From NCBI GenBank assembly GCA_035506075.1, contig DATJQB010000062.1:1-14417 (forward strand): a stretch of 14,417 bases of DNA, in the 5' to 3' direction. The position numbers and the translations under genes were made by a program. Positions 7,999-14,417 of the stretch are shown piece by piece. Positions within the stretch are counted from its first letter, which is position 1, and every line of letters begins with the position of its first letter. Source of the stretch: UBA9647 sp035506075. GTDB lineage: Bacteria; Bacteroidota; Ignavibacteria; UBA10030. Below the pieces are notes generated by a model, which was not told the origin of the DNA, did not search any database, and worked only from the letters and a program-made list of their open reading frames with translations.

Positions 7999-8385
7999 TT
8001 AATGATCGGGAAGGTTATTGACAATCATGGTAATGCCATGCTTGATGAGCGCGTCGCCAAAGTTAATCAATAGGCCCAATCGCTTGTCCGCCAGCCGAAG
8101 ATATGTCAGCAATTGCTTCTTGTGGACCGGCGCGAGTTCCTCAACAGACTTCAATTCGAGGATCACCTTTTCCTCCACAATCATGTCAGCCCGATACCCT
8201 GCCTCGATCGACACTGATTCGTAAAGAACCGGAAGAGGCTTCTGCCGAACCACCCTCAACCCGCGCTTCTTAAGTTCGTATTCCAGCACCACCTCGTAGA
8301 CGGACTCCAATAAACCCGGCCCGAGCGCGATATGGATCTTGTAAGCTGCGTCTACAACTTCTTTTGCAATTTCATTCTCGTCCAT
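7999..8385 (-). CDS. GxxExxY family protein (PD-(D/E)XK nuclease-like)
   Basis: This 128-residue protein has the family signature GLLESVY at residues 24-30 in the middle of the IALGPGLLESVYEVVLEYEL helix region, and the later segment YRADMIVEEKVILELKSVEEL (64-84), where Asp67 and Glu77-Leu-Lys79 fit a PD-(D/E)XK nuclease-type core. The C-terminal KKQLLTYLRLADKRLGLLINFG (89-110) is also typical of the family. Length is normal (about 120-130). The biological role of the family is not established; nuclease activity is a fold-based prediction. The ATG at 8385 lies 7 nt downstream of a small inverted repeat (8393-8409), with no obvious Shine-Dalgarno. The gene is unrelated to glycan synthesis, and its hand-counted GC over 8041-8340 (53%) is a little lower than nearby genes, which is compatible with insertion but not proof. 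Confidence 0.93.
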   Translation of the reverse strand: MDENEIAKEVVDAAYKIHIALGPGLLESVYEVVLEYELKKRGLRVVRQKPLPVLYESVSIEAGYRADMIVEEKVILELKSVEELAPVHKKQLLTYLRLADKRLGLLINFGDALIKHGITMIVNNLPDH

Positions 8386-8392
8386 AGGTCAA

Positions 8393-8409
8393 CGCAAAAT
8401 CTCTTTGCG
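8393..8409. repeat. Short hairpin-forming inverted repeat before the GxxExxY gene
   Basis: CGCAAA at 8393-8398 and TTTGCG at 8404-8409 form a perfect 6-bp stem with a 5-nt loop, 7 nt upstream of the ATG at 8385. It uses the same core as the flanking octamers but in opposite orientation, overlapping the inner octamer. It could be a protein-binding site or an RNA hairpin in the leader; no function is shown. Confidence 0.6.
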
Positions 8410-8426
8410 CCTTGGCGACTTTGCGA
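8403..8426. repeat. Right flanking triple octamer of the GxxExxY unit (inverted)
   Basis: Plus-strand octamers CTTTGCGC, CTTGGCGA and CTTTGCGA abut one another. Read on the minus strand they are TCGCAAAG, TCGCCAAG, GCGCAAAG, again NCGCMAAG three times. It is the inverted partner of the array at 7964-7987 and ends 9 nt before the stop codon region (8436) of the upstream glycosyltransferase gene. Confidence 0.88.
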
Positions 8427-8435
8427 GAACTTTCT

Positions 8436-9167
8436 TCACCGGCCGTCAAACAGGCTCTTGAACTTCAGTCTCCACACCATCCACACTGCTTCATAGATGA
8501 TATTCTTCGACATCTTCGAGACGCCGATCCTCCGGTCCACAAAGACAATCGGAATCTCGCAAACGCGGAATCCTCTCCGCCACGACTTGAAGTTCATCTC
8601 GATTTGAAACGCGTAACCGTTCGAATGGATCGCATCCAGGTCAATGCTCTCGAGGACCTTTCTTTTAAAACATTTGAATCCCCCGGTGGCATCCCGCACA
8701 GGCATACCAGTGATGACGCGCGTATAGAGGTTCGCAAAGTAGCTTAACAGGAGCCGCTTCATCGGCCAGTTCACAACATTGACCCCCTCGATGTACCTCG
8801 ACCCGATGACGAGATCGTACTCCTGGGCCTTCTCAAGAAGTTTCGGGAGCATCTCCGGATCGTGCGAAAAGTCGGCGTCCATCTCGAACACGAAATCGAA
8901 GCCGTTCGCGAGAGCATACTTGAAACCGGCCACATATGCCGTTCCGAGTCCCATTTTCCCCGGACGTTCGAGCAGATGAACGCGCGGCTCACTCTTCTTC
9001 ATCTCCTTCACAATCGCCGCGGTTCCGTCCGGAGAATTATCGTCCACGATCAGGACATTGAAGTGTTCGCCGTACTTGAGCACCGCGGGAATCAGCTGCG
9101 GCACATTGTCGGCTTCATTGTAGGTTGGGATAACCACCAGGCAGCGTTTCATAAGCGAAGTTGTCAT
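8436..9167 (-). CDS. Polyprenol-phosphate mannose/glucose synthase-like GT2 (DPM1 type)
   Basis: This 243-residue protein is full-length for the soluble DPM1-type GT2 family. It has VVIPTYNEADNV at 11-22, VDDNSPDGT at 41-49, the metal-binding DAD within EMDADFSHDPE (95-105), the acceptor motif DATGGFKCF (159-167) and the VFVDRRIGVSKMS loop (208-220) characteristic of dolichol/polyprenol-phosphate sugar synthases. It should transfer mannose or glucose from GDP-Man or UDP-Glc to a polyprenyl phosphate at the cytoplasmic membrane face, giving a lipid-linked sugar donor. It lacks the C-terminal membrane helices that some homologues carry. Two starts are possible, ATG at 9167 and ATG at 9152; neither has a clear Shine-Dalgarno. 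The gene follows the aminotransferase by 32 nt. Confidence 0.93.
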   Translation of the reverse strand: MTTSLMKRCLVVIPTYNEADNVPQLIPAVLKYGEHFNVLIVDDNSPDGTAAIVKEMKKSEPRVHLLERPGKMGLGTAYVAGFKYALANGFDFVFEMDADFSHDPEMLPKLLEKAQEYDLVIGSRYIEGVNVVNWPMKRLLLSYFANLYTRVITGMPVRDATGGFKCFKRKVLESIDLDAIHSNGYAFQIEMNFKSWRRGFRVCEIPIVFVDRRIGVSKMSKNIIYEAVWMVWRLKFKSLFDGR

Positions 9168-9199
9168 TCTACGTTGATGATGAACATGAATTCCGGGAT

Positions 9200-10312
9200 T
9201 TACTTGCCAAGTCCTTCAAGGACTGCTTCTGCGATGTATTGCTGTTGCTCTTCCGTCAGCTCCGTGTGGATCGGCAGCGAGAGAACCTCGGCTGCGGCCT
9301 TCTCCGTCTCCGGGAACACGCCCGCCTGCTTGCCATTGACGAGGTATGCCTGCTGCTGGTGCAACGGAATCGGGTAGTAAATCGCGTGCGGGATTTTCTT
9401 TTGCGTCAGATGATCGTCCACCTTGTTCCGGTTCGCGAGACGCAGCGTATACTGATGGAAGATATGGCGTGTGTACGGGGCTTCGTAGGGGGTCGTCACT
9501 CCCGCGACATTGAAGAGCTTATTATAGACATGCGCGGCAGTCCGACGCGCCTCATGCCACTCCTCAAGGTACTTCAACTTCACGTTGAGGATGGCCGCCT
9601 GCAGCGTGTCGAGCCGGCTGTTGACACCAAGGACCTCGTGATAGTACCGCTTGCGGGATCCGTGCATGATGATCACGCGGACCTTGTCGGCGAGCTGATC
9701 GTCGTTTGTTACCACCATCCCGGCATCACCGAACGCACCGAGGTTCTTGCTGGGGAAGAAGCTGATGCATCCCATGGTTCCGATGCCCCCGACCTTCCGC
9801 CCTTTATATTCGGTTCCCATTCCCTGTGCCGCATCCTCGATGACCGGGATACCATGTTTGGCCGCAGCCGCCATAATGGGATCCATGTCTGCCGCGTGGC
9901 CGTACAGATGCACTGGAATAATTGCCTTCGTTTTCGCCGAGATGGCCTTTTCGACAGCGGCCGGATCCAGGTTGAATGTTTTGGGATCAATGTCGACGTA
10001 GACGGGTTTCGCGCCCAGGAGTGCAATTGTCTCCGCAGTTGCCACAAACGTAAACGGGGTCGTGATGACCTCGTCGCCGGGTCCCACGCCGAGGGCCATC
10101 AATGCGACCTGGAGGGCGTCTGTTCCCGAAGCGCAGCCGATGGCGTGGCGCGTTCCAAGATACTTTGCTGCCGCAGCTTCGAACTCCCCGACCTCTTTGC
10201 CGAGAATATAGTGACCGGAATCCAGGACGCGGTGAATTGCCTCATCGATTTCCGGCTTGATTTTCTTGTATTGCGTGACGAGATCGACCATTTGAATGTT
10301 CATAGTACTCAT
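9200..10312 (-). CDS. DegT/DnrJ/EryC1/StrS (WbpE-like) PLP-dependent sugar aminotransferase
   Basis: This 370-residue protein has the full family layout: MVDLVTQYKKIKPEIDEAI near the N-terminus, LDSGHYILGKEVGEFE (30-45), SGTDALQVAL (62-71) for phosphate binding, EDAAQGMG (159-166) with Asp160 contacting the PLP ring, and the Schiff-base Lys189 within FFPSKNLGAFGDAGM. Such enzymes transaminate keto-nucleotide sugars, usually with glutamate; the opening resembles WbpE, which makes a 3-amino-hexuronic acid, but the substrate cannot be fixed from sequence. It provides an amino sugar for the glycan. The ATG (10312) is separated by 1 nt from the TGA of the sugar-transferase gene (TGATATG), with AGGA upstream; a second ATG three codons later is an alternative. 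Confidence 0.95.
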   Translation of the reverse strand: MSTMNIQMVDLVTQYKKIKPEIDEAIHRVLDSGHYILGKEVGEFEAAAAKYLGTRHAIGCASGTDALQVALMALGVGPGDEVITTPFTFVATAETIALLGAKPVYVDIDPKTFNLDPAAVEKAISAKTKAIIPVHLYGHAADMDPIMAAAAKHGIPVIEDAAQGMGTEYKGRKVGGIGTMGCISFFPSKNLGAFGDAGMVVTNDDQLADKVRVIIMHGSRKRYYHEVLGVNSRLDTLQAAILNVKLKYLEEWHEARRTAAHVYNKLFNVAGVTTPYEAPYTRHIFHQYTLRLANRNKVDDHLTQKKIPHAIYYPIPLHQQQAYLVNGKQAGVFPETEKAAAEVLSLPIHTELTEEQQQYIAEAVLEGLGK

Positions 10313-10313
10313 A

Positions 10314-11726
10314 TCAGGTGTGTCCTTTTCCCATTATCATGACATAAAAGGTATTAAAAAGTATCTTCAAATCCATTCGCCACGACATGTTCTCGATGTA
10401 GAAGAGATCATATTTCAACTTCACTTTGACATCTTCGATGGATTCGTCGTATTTGTGTTTGACCTGCGCCCAGCCGGTAATGCCCGGGCGTACTTTGAGA
10501 CGACGCTTGTAAAGCGGAAGTTCCGCAGAAAGTTTTTCAACGAAGAAGTCTCGTTCCGGGCGCGGCCCCACGAGGCTCATGTCTCCGCGCAGCACGTTGA
10601 TGAACTGCGGCACTTCATCGACGTGGAGTCTTCGCAGTATCCGCCCGACCGGTGTCACGCGCGGATCCTGCTTCGAGGCCCACACGGGACCCGATTTCTT
10701 CTCCGCATCGACATACATCGATCGGAACTTGAAAATCCTGAACGGTTTCCCGTTTTTCCCGATTCGTTCCTGGCCGTAGAGTGCAGGGCCGGGGGAATTC
10801 AACTTGATGATCGCCGCGACAAGCAGCCAGAACGGCGAGCCCACCACGAGAATCAGGAACGATACGACGACGTCCAACCCGCGCTTCAGCGATTCCTCCC
10901 ACGGCTTCATGATCTCCGGGTTCACTTCAATCAGAGGCGCACCGTAGATCGAGCTGACCCTCGCCTGACCGCTGACGATATCGTACATGTCGGCCATGAT
11001 CTTCAGCCCGACTTCATAGCCGGTGCACTCGTTCAGGATCTGGATGAGCTTCTCATGTTCCGAGGAATCGAGGCCGACAAGAACTTCACGGATATCATGC
11101 TTCGTGATGATCGACGAGAGCTGTTCGGTCGAGCCAAGGAGCGGAACCTGCTTGTATCCAACCCGCGTCTTGCGGGTCGATTTGCGGCGTTCCGTCTCAA
11201 CGAAGCCGACGAGCTTGTACCCCAGTGCCGGGTACTTGAGGACCATATCGCAAAGATCCCGGGCTTTGGCCGACCATCCGACGATGAGCGTGTTGCGCGC
11301 ACCGATGCCGTTTTCAAGCAAGCGTTTCTGCGTCGCCCGAAGAGCCAGGCGGCCAATGCTCACGAATCCAAAGAGGAGGATCCAGTACGCTGCGATCAAC
11401 GTCCTGGTGCTAGGCTGGGGATGCGTCGCAGTGTCGTCAATGAAGACGACGAAAAAGAGGACGATGACACCAGCCCCCGTTGTCCTGAACAACGTGATGA
11501 TCTCGTCGAGTCTCGATTGCGCGTACCACGACCGGTACAGTCCGAAAAACGAAAATAGGATGAGCCAGTAGACGTAGATTGCGATCATCGGCATGTACAG
11601 GTCGGGCTCGATCGGGTTTGTAAACAAACCGCTCCTCACCCGGAGCATGTAGTACGCCGTGTACGCCATGACGATGGTGATGAAATCGAGAAGAAGAAGG
11701 ACTATGCGTTCTGTCCGCCTGGTCAT
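10314..11726 (-). CDS. Undecaprenyl-phosphate sugar-1-phosphate transferase (WbaP/WcaJ-type initiating enzyme)
   Basis: This 470-residue protein has the full polytopic phosphoglycosyl transferase architecture: four membrane helices (about 6-30, 44-64, 83-97, 108-125), a CoA_binding_3/NAD-like domain with TLIVGWSAKA (146-155), and the C-terminal catalytic domain. The latter begins KRGLDVVVSFLILVVGSPFW, contains KPFRIFKFRSM (327-337), the catalytic Asp370-Glu371 in HVDEVPQFINV, GDMSLVGPRP (381-390) and RPGITGWAQV (413-422). It transfers a sugar-1-phosphate from a nucleotide sugar to undecaprenyl phosphate, the committed first step of the lipid-linked glycan. It is the only intact initiating transferase in the window. 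The ATG at 11726 is 30 nt after the SDR stop codon. Confidence 0.97.
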   Translation of the reverse strand: MTRRTERIVLLLLDFITIVMAYTAYYMLRVRSGLFTNPIEPDLYMPMIAIYVYWLILFSFFGLYRSWYAQSRLDEIITLFRTTGAGVIVLFFVVFIDDTATHPQPSTRTLIAAYWILLFGFVSIGRLALRATQKRLLENGIGARNTLIVGWSAKARDLCDMVLKYPALGYKLVGFVETERRKSTRKTRVGYKQVPLLGSTEQLSSIITKHDIREVLVGLDSSEHEKLIQILNECTGYEVGLKIMADMYDIVSGQARVSSIYGAPLIEVNPEIMKPWEESLKRGLDVVVSFLILVVGSPFWLLVAAIIKLNSPGPALYGQERIGKNGKPFRIFKFRSMYVDAEKKSGPVWASKQDPRVTPVGRILRRLHVDEVPQFINVLRGDMSLVGPRPERDFFVEKLSAELPLYKRRLKVRPGITGWAQVKHKYDESIEDVKVKLKYDLFYIENMSWRMDLKILFNTFYVMIMGKGHT

Positions 11727-11756
11727 AGGACGCTGCCGGATCGGCTCACTGCCCGC

Positions 11757-12746
11757 TCAATCGAGCGTGTCGGCCTGATCGAGATCCCCCTTGTGCGATA
11801 AATACCACGAGACATTTTTTTCAAATCCCTGCTCAATGCTGAACCTCGGCTGGAACCCCATCTTGTAGATCGTCTCCGCATGATGGCATGTTGGCGTATT
11901 GAATTTACGAATCCTTGCCGATGTGATCGGGAAATCGAGACCGGTGATCGTTCCAAGCACATCGAAGATGCGGGCAGCGGGAAGCGCAAGCGACAGCGGA
12001 ATACGCTTCCCCGGGATCGGGATCCCCGCCTTTTGCGCTATGATATCGACAATCTGTTTTGTCGTCAACTGCGGGCGGTCGGAGTAGTTCAGCGTCAACA
12101 CTCCGGGGGCCATTCGCCCGAGAAGCATGAGGGCTGCATCGACGACGTTCTCGACGTAAGCAACTGATTTGATATTTCCACCATCACCAACCCAAAGAAA
12201 CTGCCTGTCGCACACCTGCCGCACAAGACGGAAAATATTCGCCCGATTGCGCGGGCCAAAGATCACGGTCGGTCGAAGAATGACCACTGAGCGAAGCGGA
12301 TCTTCGTTCGCCCATGCCCGGATCGCCTCTTCGGTCATAAGCTTCGAGCCGCCGTAGTCATTGTTCGGATTTGGGGTCGTGCCGTCATTGGAGGGCTGTG
12401 TTGCGCCGTAGACAGCAACAGAGCTGAAGAAGATGAACTTCCTGACATTCATCGCGGCCGCAACGCGAAGCAGCGTCTTTGTTCCTTCGACATTCACGCG
12501 GTAGTACTCATCGCGCGTAATGCCGAAATCCTTGTGCGCTGCCGCGAGGTGAATGATACAATTCGTCTCCTTCATGGCCCTGCCCGCCGCATCCGGATCG
12601 AGAATATTCCCCTGTGTGTGCGTTTCCACAACCTTCGGGTCCGGCAGCGAGCGAAGATCAAGTCCGCTGACCTTTGTTCCCTGCACCGCGAGGGCACGTG
12701 TGAGGTAGCCGCCGATGAAGCCGGCGTTTCCAGTGACAAGAATCAT
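11757..12746 (-). CDS. NAD(P)-dependent extended SDR sugar epimerase/4-ketoreductase
   Basis: This 329-residue protein is a complete extended short-chain dehydrogenase. It opens with the Rossmann motif TGNAGFIGGYL (5-15), has HLAAAHKDF (66-74), the SSVAVYG strand (108-114) with a Ser at the catalytic position, Tyr131 and Lys135 of YxxxK (NDYGGSK), and RPTVIFGPRN near 166. Such enzymes epimerise or reduce nucleotide-linked or polyprenyl-linked sugars; comparison with WbpV-like or WbpP-like members suggests a 4-keto reduction or epimerisation of a GlcNAc-type sugar, but the direction and substrate are not readable. Its ATG overlaps the TGA of the GT4 gene (ATGA), so the two are translationally coupled, and the transferase gene follows after 30 nt. 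Confidence 0.9.
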   Translation of the reverse strand: MILVTGNAGFIGGYLTRALAVQGTKVSGLDLRSLPDPKVVETHTQGNILDPDAAGRAMKETNCIIHLAAAHKDFGITRDEYYRVNVEGTKTLLRVAAAMNVRKFIFFSSVAVYGATQPSNDGTTPNPNNDYGGSKLMTEEAIRAWANEDPLRSVVILRPTVIFGPRNRANIFRLVRQVCDRQFLWVGDGGNIKSVAYVENVVDAALMLLGRMAPGVLTLNYSDRPQLTTKQIVDIIAQKAGIPIPGKRIPLSLALPAARIFDVLGTITGLDFPITSARIRKFNTPTCHHAETIYKMGFQPRFSIEQGFEKNVSWYLSHKGDLDQADTLD

Positions 12747-13909
12747 CTGCGATTCCGTTTCTTTGCAGGTAAGCGCTTTTCGATCACGGGCTGAGGGACA
12801 ATTCCCATTGCCCTGAAAATCTGTTTGTTCACAATGCGGACATCGAACCGGGTCTCCGCGATCTCCCTTCCCTCTTTTCCCATCTGCGCCCGTTTCCCCG
12901 GATGTCTGAGAAGATCTACCATGGCAGCGTTGAGGGAAGAAACATCCTTCGGCGGAACGAGCAATCCGTTTCTTTCATGTTCGACGGTCTCACGGCATCC
13001 CGGAACATCTGTCGTAATGACTGCCTTTCCCATCGCCATCGCTTCAAGAATCGATCGCGGCACACCTTCACGGTACGAGGGAAGCACCACGACATCTGCC
13101 CGACCCAAGACATCACGCACATCCCCTCTCTCTCCCAGATATTCAATCGTCCCTTCGTTCACCCATCTTTCAACTTCGGACCGATCAATGTGGGATGGAT
13201 TTTCCGGGTCGATCTTCCCGAGCACTTGAAATCTCGCTTTCGGGAAAGACCTCTTCACCAATTTCGCCGCATCGACAAATTCGAGGACCCCCTTGTCTTT
13301 CAGAATCCGGCCGACAAAAAGAAATGTGCAGTGCGTCTTCGTGTTCCGGCTTCCGACATATTCGAAGCGCTTCGTGTCCACTCCTGAGCCGGGGATGACC
13401 TCGGATTTCTCCGCTTGCACCAAGTGGTGGTCGACAAAGTACTTCCGGTCATCGGGATTCTGGAAGAGAACGACATCCGCACGCCTCAGCGCGTGCCTGT
13501 ACAACCTGTGAACAAGCGGGCGCAGCAACCGTTGCACGATGCCATCGCCGATAAACACATACCCAAGCCCGGAGATCATGTTCACGATCCTCCGAACGCC
13601 AGCCCGGCCGGCAGCGATCGATCCGTAGATCACAGGCTTGATCGTGTTGTGAAGCACGACATCCGGCCGTTCTTGAGAGTATGTGCGATACAAACGCTGC
13701 ATCAGCATCAGGTCGGCAAAGGGATTCATCCCTCTGCGATTCATACGCAACTCAACAAAGCGGGCGCCGAGGTCATCGAACCGCGGCGTGAATTCATCCC
13801 GCGGCGCCAGCGCGACGACTTCGATTCCCGCCGACGACAGATCCCGGAAGATCTCGCCCCTGAAATTCTGAAGATACCAGGATGTGTTTGCTGCGATCAC
13901 CGCTTTCAA
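12743..13909 (-). CDS. GT4 glycosyltransferase, PglA/WcaI-like
   Basis: This protein is 388 residues from the TTG at 13909; an upstream in-frame GTG at 13954 would give 403, but it overlaps the preceding gene and lacks a ribosome site, whereas AAGGAAG lies 5 nt before the TTG and the family opening KAVIAANTSWYLQNFRG follows at once. The sequence has the N-terminal LHNTIKPVIYG (about 86-96) and MISGLGYVF typical of PglA-like enzymes, the donor-side VGRILKDKG (199-207) and the EX7E motif EGVPRSILE (281-289) of GT-B family 4. It should add an N-acetylhexosamine-type sugar to a lipid-linked acceptor on the cytoplasmic side; donor and linkage are inferred from family only. Tail residues KRLPAKKRNRR are strongly basic. 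Confidence 0.9.
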   Translation of the reverse strand: MKAVIAANTSWYLQNFRGEIFRDLSSAGIEVVALAPRDEFTPRFDDLGARFVELRMNRRGMNPFADLMLMQRLYRTYSQERPDVVLHNTIKPVIYGSIAAGRAGVRRIVNMISGLGYVFIGDGIVQRLLRPLVHRLYRHALRRADVVLFQNPDDRKYFVDHHLVQAEKSEVIPGSGVDTKRFEYVGSRNTKTHCTFLFVGRILKDKGVLEFVDAAKLVKRSFPKARFQVLGKIDPENPSHIDRSEVERWVNEGTIEYLGERGDVRDVLGRADVVVLPSYREGVPRSILEAMAMGKAVITTDVPGCRETVEHERNGLLVPPKDVSSLNAAMVDLLRHPGKRAQMGKEGREIAETRFDVRIVNKQIFRAMGIVPQPVIEKRLPAKKRNRR

Positions 13910-13914
13910 TCGGA

Positions 13915-13921
13915 CTTCCTT
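13915..13921 (-). promoter_or_regulatory. Ribosome binding site of the GT4 gene
   Basis: AAGGAAG on the minus strand, 5 nt before the TTG at 13909. It lies in the short gap between the epimerase stop (13935) and that TTG and decides the start in favour of TTG over the upstream GTG. Confidence 0.72.
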
Positions 13922-13934
13922 ATGCTCGTTACTT

Positions 13935-14417
13935 TCAGGCGTTGCTCTTCTCACGATCCATGTACCACCGGACGGTCCTGTTCAGCCCCTCTTCCCACCC
14001 GACTGTCGGCTTGTAGTTGATCGTGCGGCCGGCCGATGAGATGTCGGCGAGCGAGTTCTTCACATCACCTTTTCTTATCGGTTGAAAGATCGGGGTGATG
14101 TTGGTGCCAAGGACCTTGTTCAGACCTTCGACGAGATCAAGGAGCGTGCGCGACTCGCCGCAGGCGATGTTCAGTGTCTCTCCCTTCATGCGCGGCGCCG
14201 CCGCAGCCAGGAGGTTTGCGTTCACAATATTTTCCACGTAACTGAAATCGCGCGACTGCAGCCCGTCCCCAAAAATAACCGGCTGCTTACCGTGCATCAT
14301 GAGTTTGATGAATTTAGGTATCACGGCTGAATACTGCGAGTCGGGATTCTGCCGCGGGCCGAAGACGTTGAAATATCTCAAGGCCACCGTTTCCAATCCG
14401 TACAAGTTGAAGAACAC
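13935..14417 (-). CDS. WbpP-like UDP-N-acetylglucosamine 4-epimerase, C-terminal part (N-terminus beyond window)
   Basis: Only 160 residues are visible; the gene enters from the right edge, and the GTG at 14417 is an internal codon, not a start, because the Rossmann domain and the YxxxK catalytic motif of this family lie upstream. The visible segment is the substrate-binding half: ALRYFNVFGPRQNP (12-25), SAVIPKF, FGDGLQSRDFSYVENIVNAN (49-68) and a C-terminal GDVKNSLADIS, all close to WbpP/Gne-type epimerases. These interconvert UDP-GlcNAc and UDP-GalNAc (or the uronic acids), supplying donors for the GT4 enzyme that follows. The stop lies 25 nt before the preferred GT4 start. Specificity is not decidable from this fragment. 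Confidence 0.9.
   Translation of the reverse strand: MFFNLYGLETVALRYFNVFGPRQNPDSQYSAVIPKFIKLMMHGKQPVIFGDGLQSRDFSYVENIVNANLLAAAAPRMKGETLNIACGESRTLLDLVEGLNKVLGTNITPIFQPIRKGDVKNSLADISSAGRTINYKPTVGWEEGLNRTVRWYMDREKSNA

Larger units (their letters stand above)
7964..8426. mobile_element. Candidate small mobile or inserted unit carrying a GxxExxY gene
   Basis: This 463-bp segment holds one gene (GxxExxY, 7999-8385) and is bounded by inverted triplets of an 8-bp repeat. It sits between two operon genes whose facing ends (stop at 8436, next start at 7951) would be only about 21 nt apart without it, in line with the 1-32 nt spacing elsewhere in the operon. No transposase is encoded and no clear target-site duplication is seen (GAATGTC on the left, GAACTTTC on the right), so the movement mechanism is unknown. 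Calling it a mobile element is inference from the boundaries and the context. Confidence 0.5.

Noticed and set aside
7990..8031. Possible sigma-70-like promoter (TTGTCA, 17 nt, TAATCC on the minus strand) at the end of the GxxExxY gene
   Set aside because: The -10 element is poor, the match could be chance, and FCB-group bacteria often use different promoter sequences. Not supported as a feature.
7955..8435. Target-site duplication flanking the GxxExxY unit
   Set aside because: The outer flanks GAATGTC and GAACTTTC share only GAA at the same place; no clean direct duplication is visible.
9161..11558. Two long plus-strand open frames (9161-10342 and 10296-11558) opposite the aminotransferase and sugar-transferase genes
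   Set aside because: Both are antisense to genes with full-length family motifs, and their products show no coherent domains. They are shadow frames.

Overview
The window looks like a piece of a chromosomal cell-surface polysaccharide cluster from a Gram-negative bacterium, probably of the Fibrobacteres-Chlorobi-Bacteroidetes (FCB) group, for example an Ignavibacteria-like lineage. The reasons are the gene content (polyprenyl-phosphate sugar transferases, flippase, DegT aminotransferase, accA next to a YbgC-like thioesterase and a Trm112-like protein), the medium-high GC (about 55% by eye), and a large exported HEFQH metallopeptidase of a kind common in that group. The taxonomic guess is inference only. 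No rRNA, tRNA, CRISPR array, integrase or transposase was seen.

Every gene I support lies on the minus strand, so the locus reads from right (14417) to left (1). The spacing is very tight, with several overlaps or 1-30 nt gaps, and looks like one long operon. In order of transcription: the C-terminal part of a WbpP-like UDP-sugar 4-epimerase (13935-14417, cut by the window edge); a PglA-like GT4 glycosyltransferase; a second extended SDR epimerase/ketoreductase; a WbaP/WcaJ-type phosphoglycosyl transferase with an intact catalytic Asp-Glu pair; a DegT/WbpE-like PLP aminotransferase; a polyprenol-phosphate-mannose-synthase-like GT2; a GxxExxY protein on a small unit bounded by inverted triplets of an 8-bp repeat; a GT2 fused to a membrane/NAD-binding/phosphoglycosyl-transferase-like region whose catalytic core is missing; accA; a YbgC-type thioesterase; a 54-residue Trm112-like zinc-ribbon protein; a Wzx-type flippase; a small putative lipoprotein; and a secreted zinc metallopeptidase that runs off the left edge.

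Together the right-hand genes should make nucleotide sugars (epimerases, aminotransferase), start a lipid-linked glycan on undecaprenyl phosphate (the intact transferase at 10314-11726), extend it (GT4, GT2s) and flip it across the inner membrane (2823-4295). The fatty-acid and tRNA/protein-methylation-related genes in the middle are housekeeping passengers. The lipoprotein and peptidase at the left are exported proteins in the same run.

The two features most worth a second look are (i) the 463-bp GxxExxY unit (7964-8426), flanked by inverted arrays of three octamers with consensus NCGCMAAG and lodged in what would otherwise be a roughly 20-nt gap between two operon genes, and (ii) the GT2 fusion protein at 5903-7951, whose C-terminal transferase domain keeps its ends but lacks the central catalytic segment that its neighbour at 10314-11726 retains.
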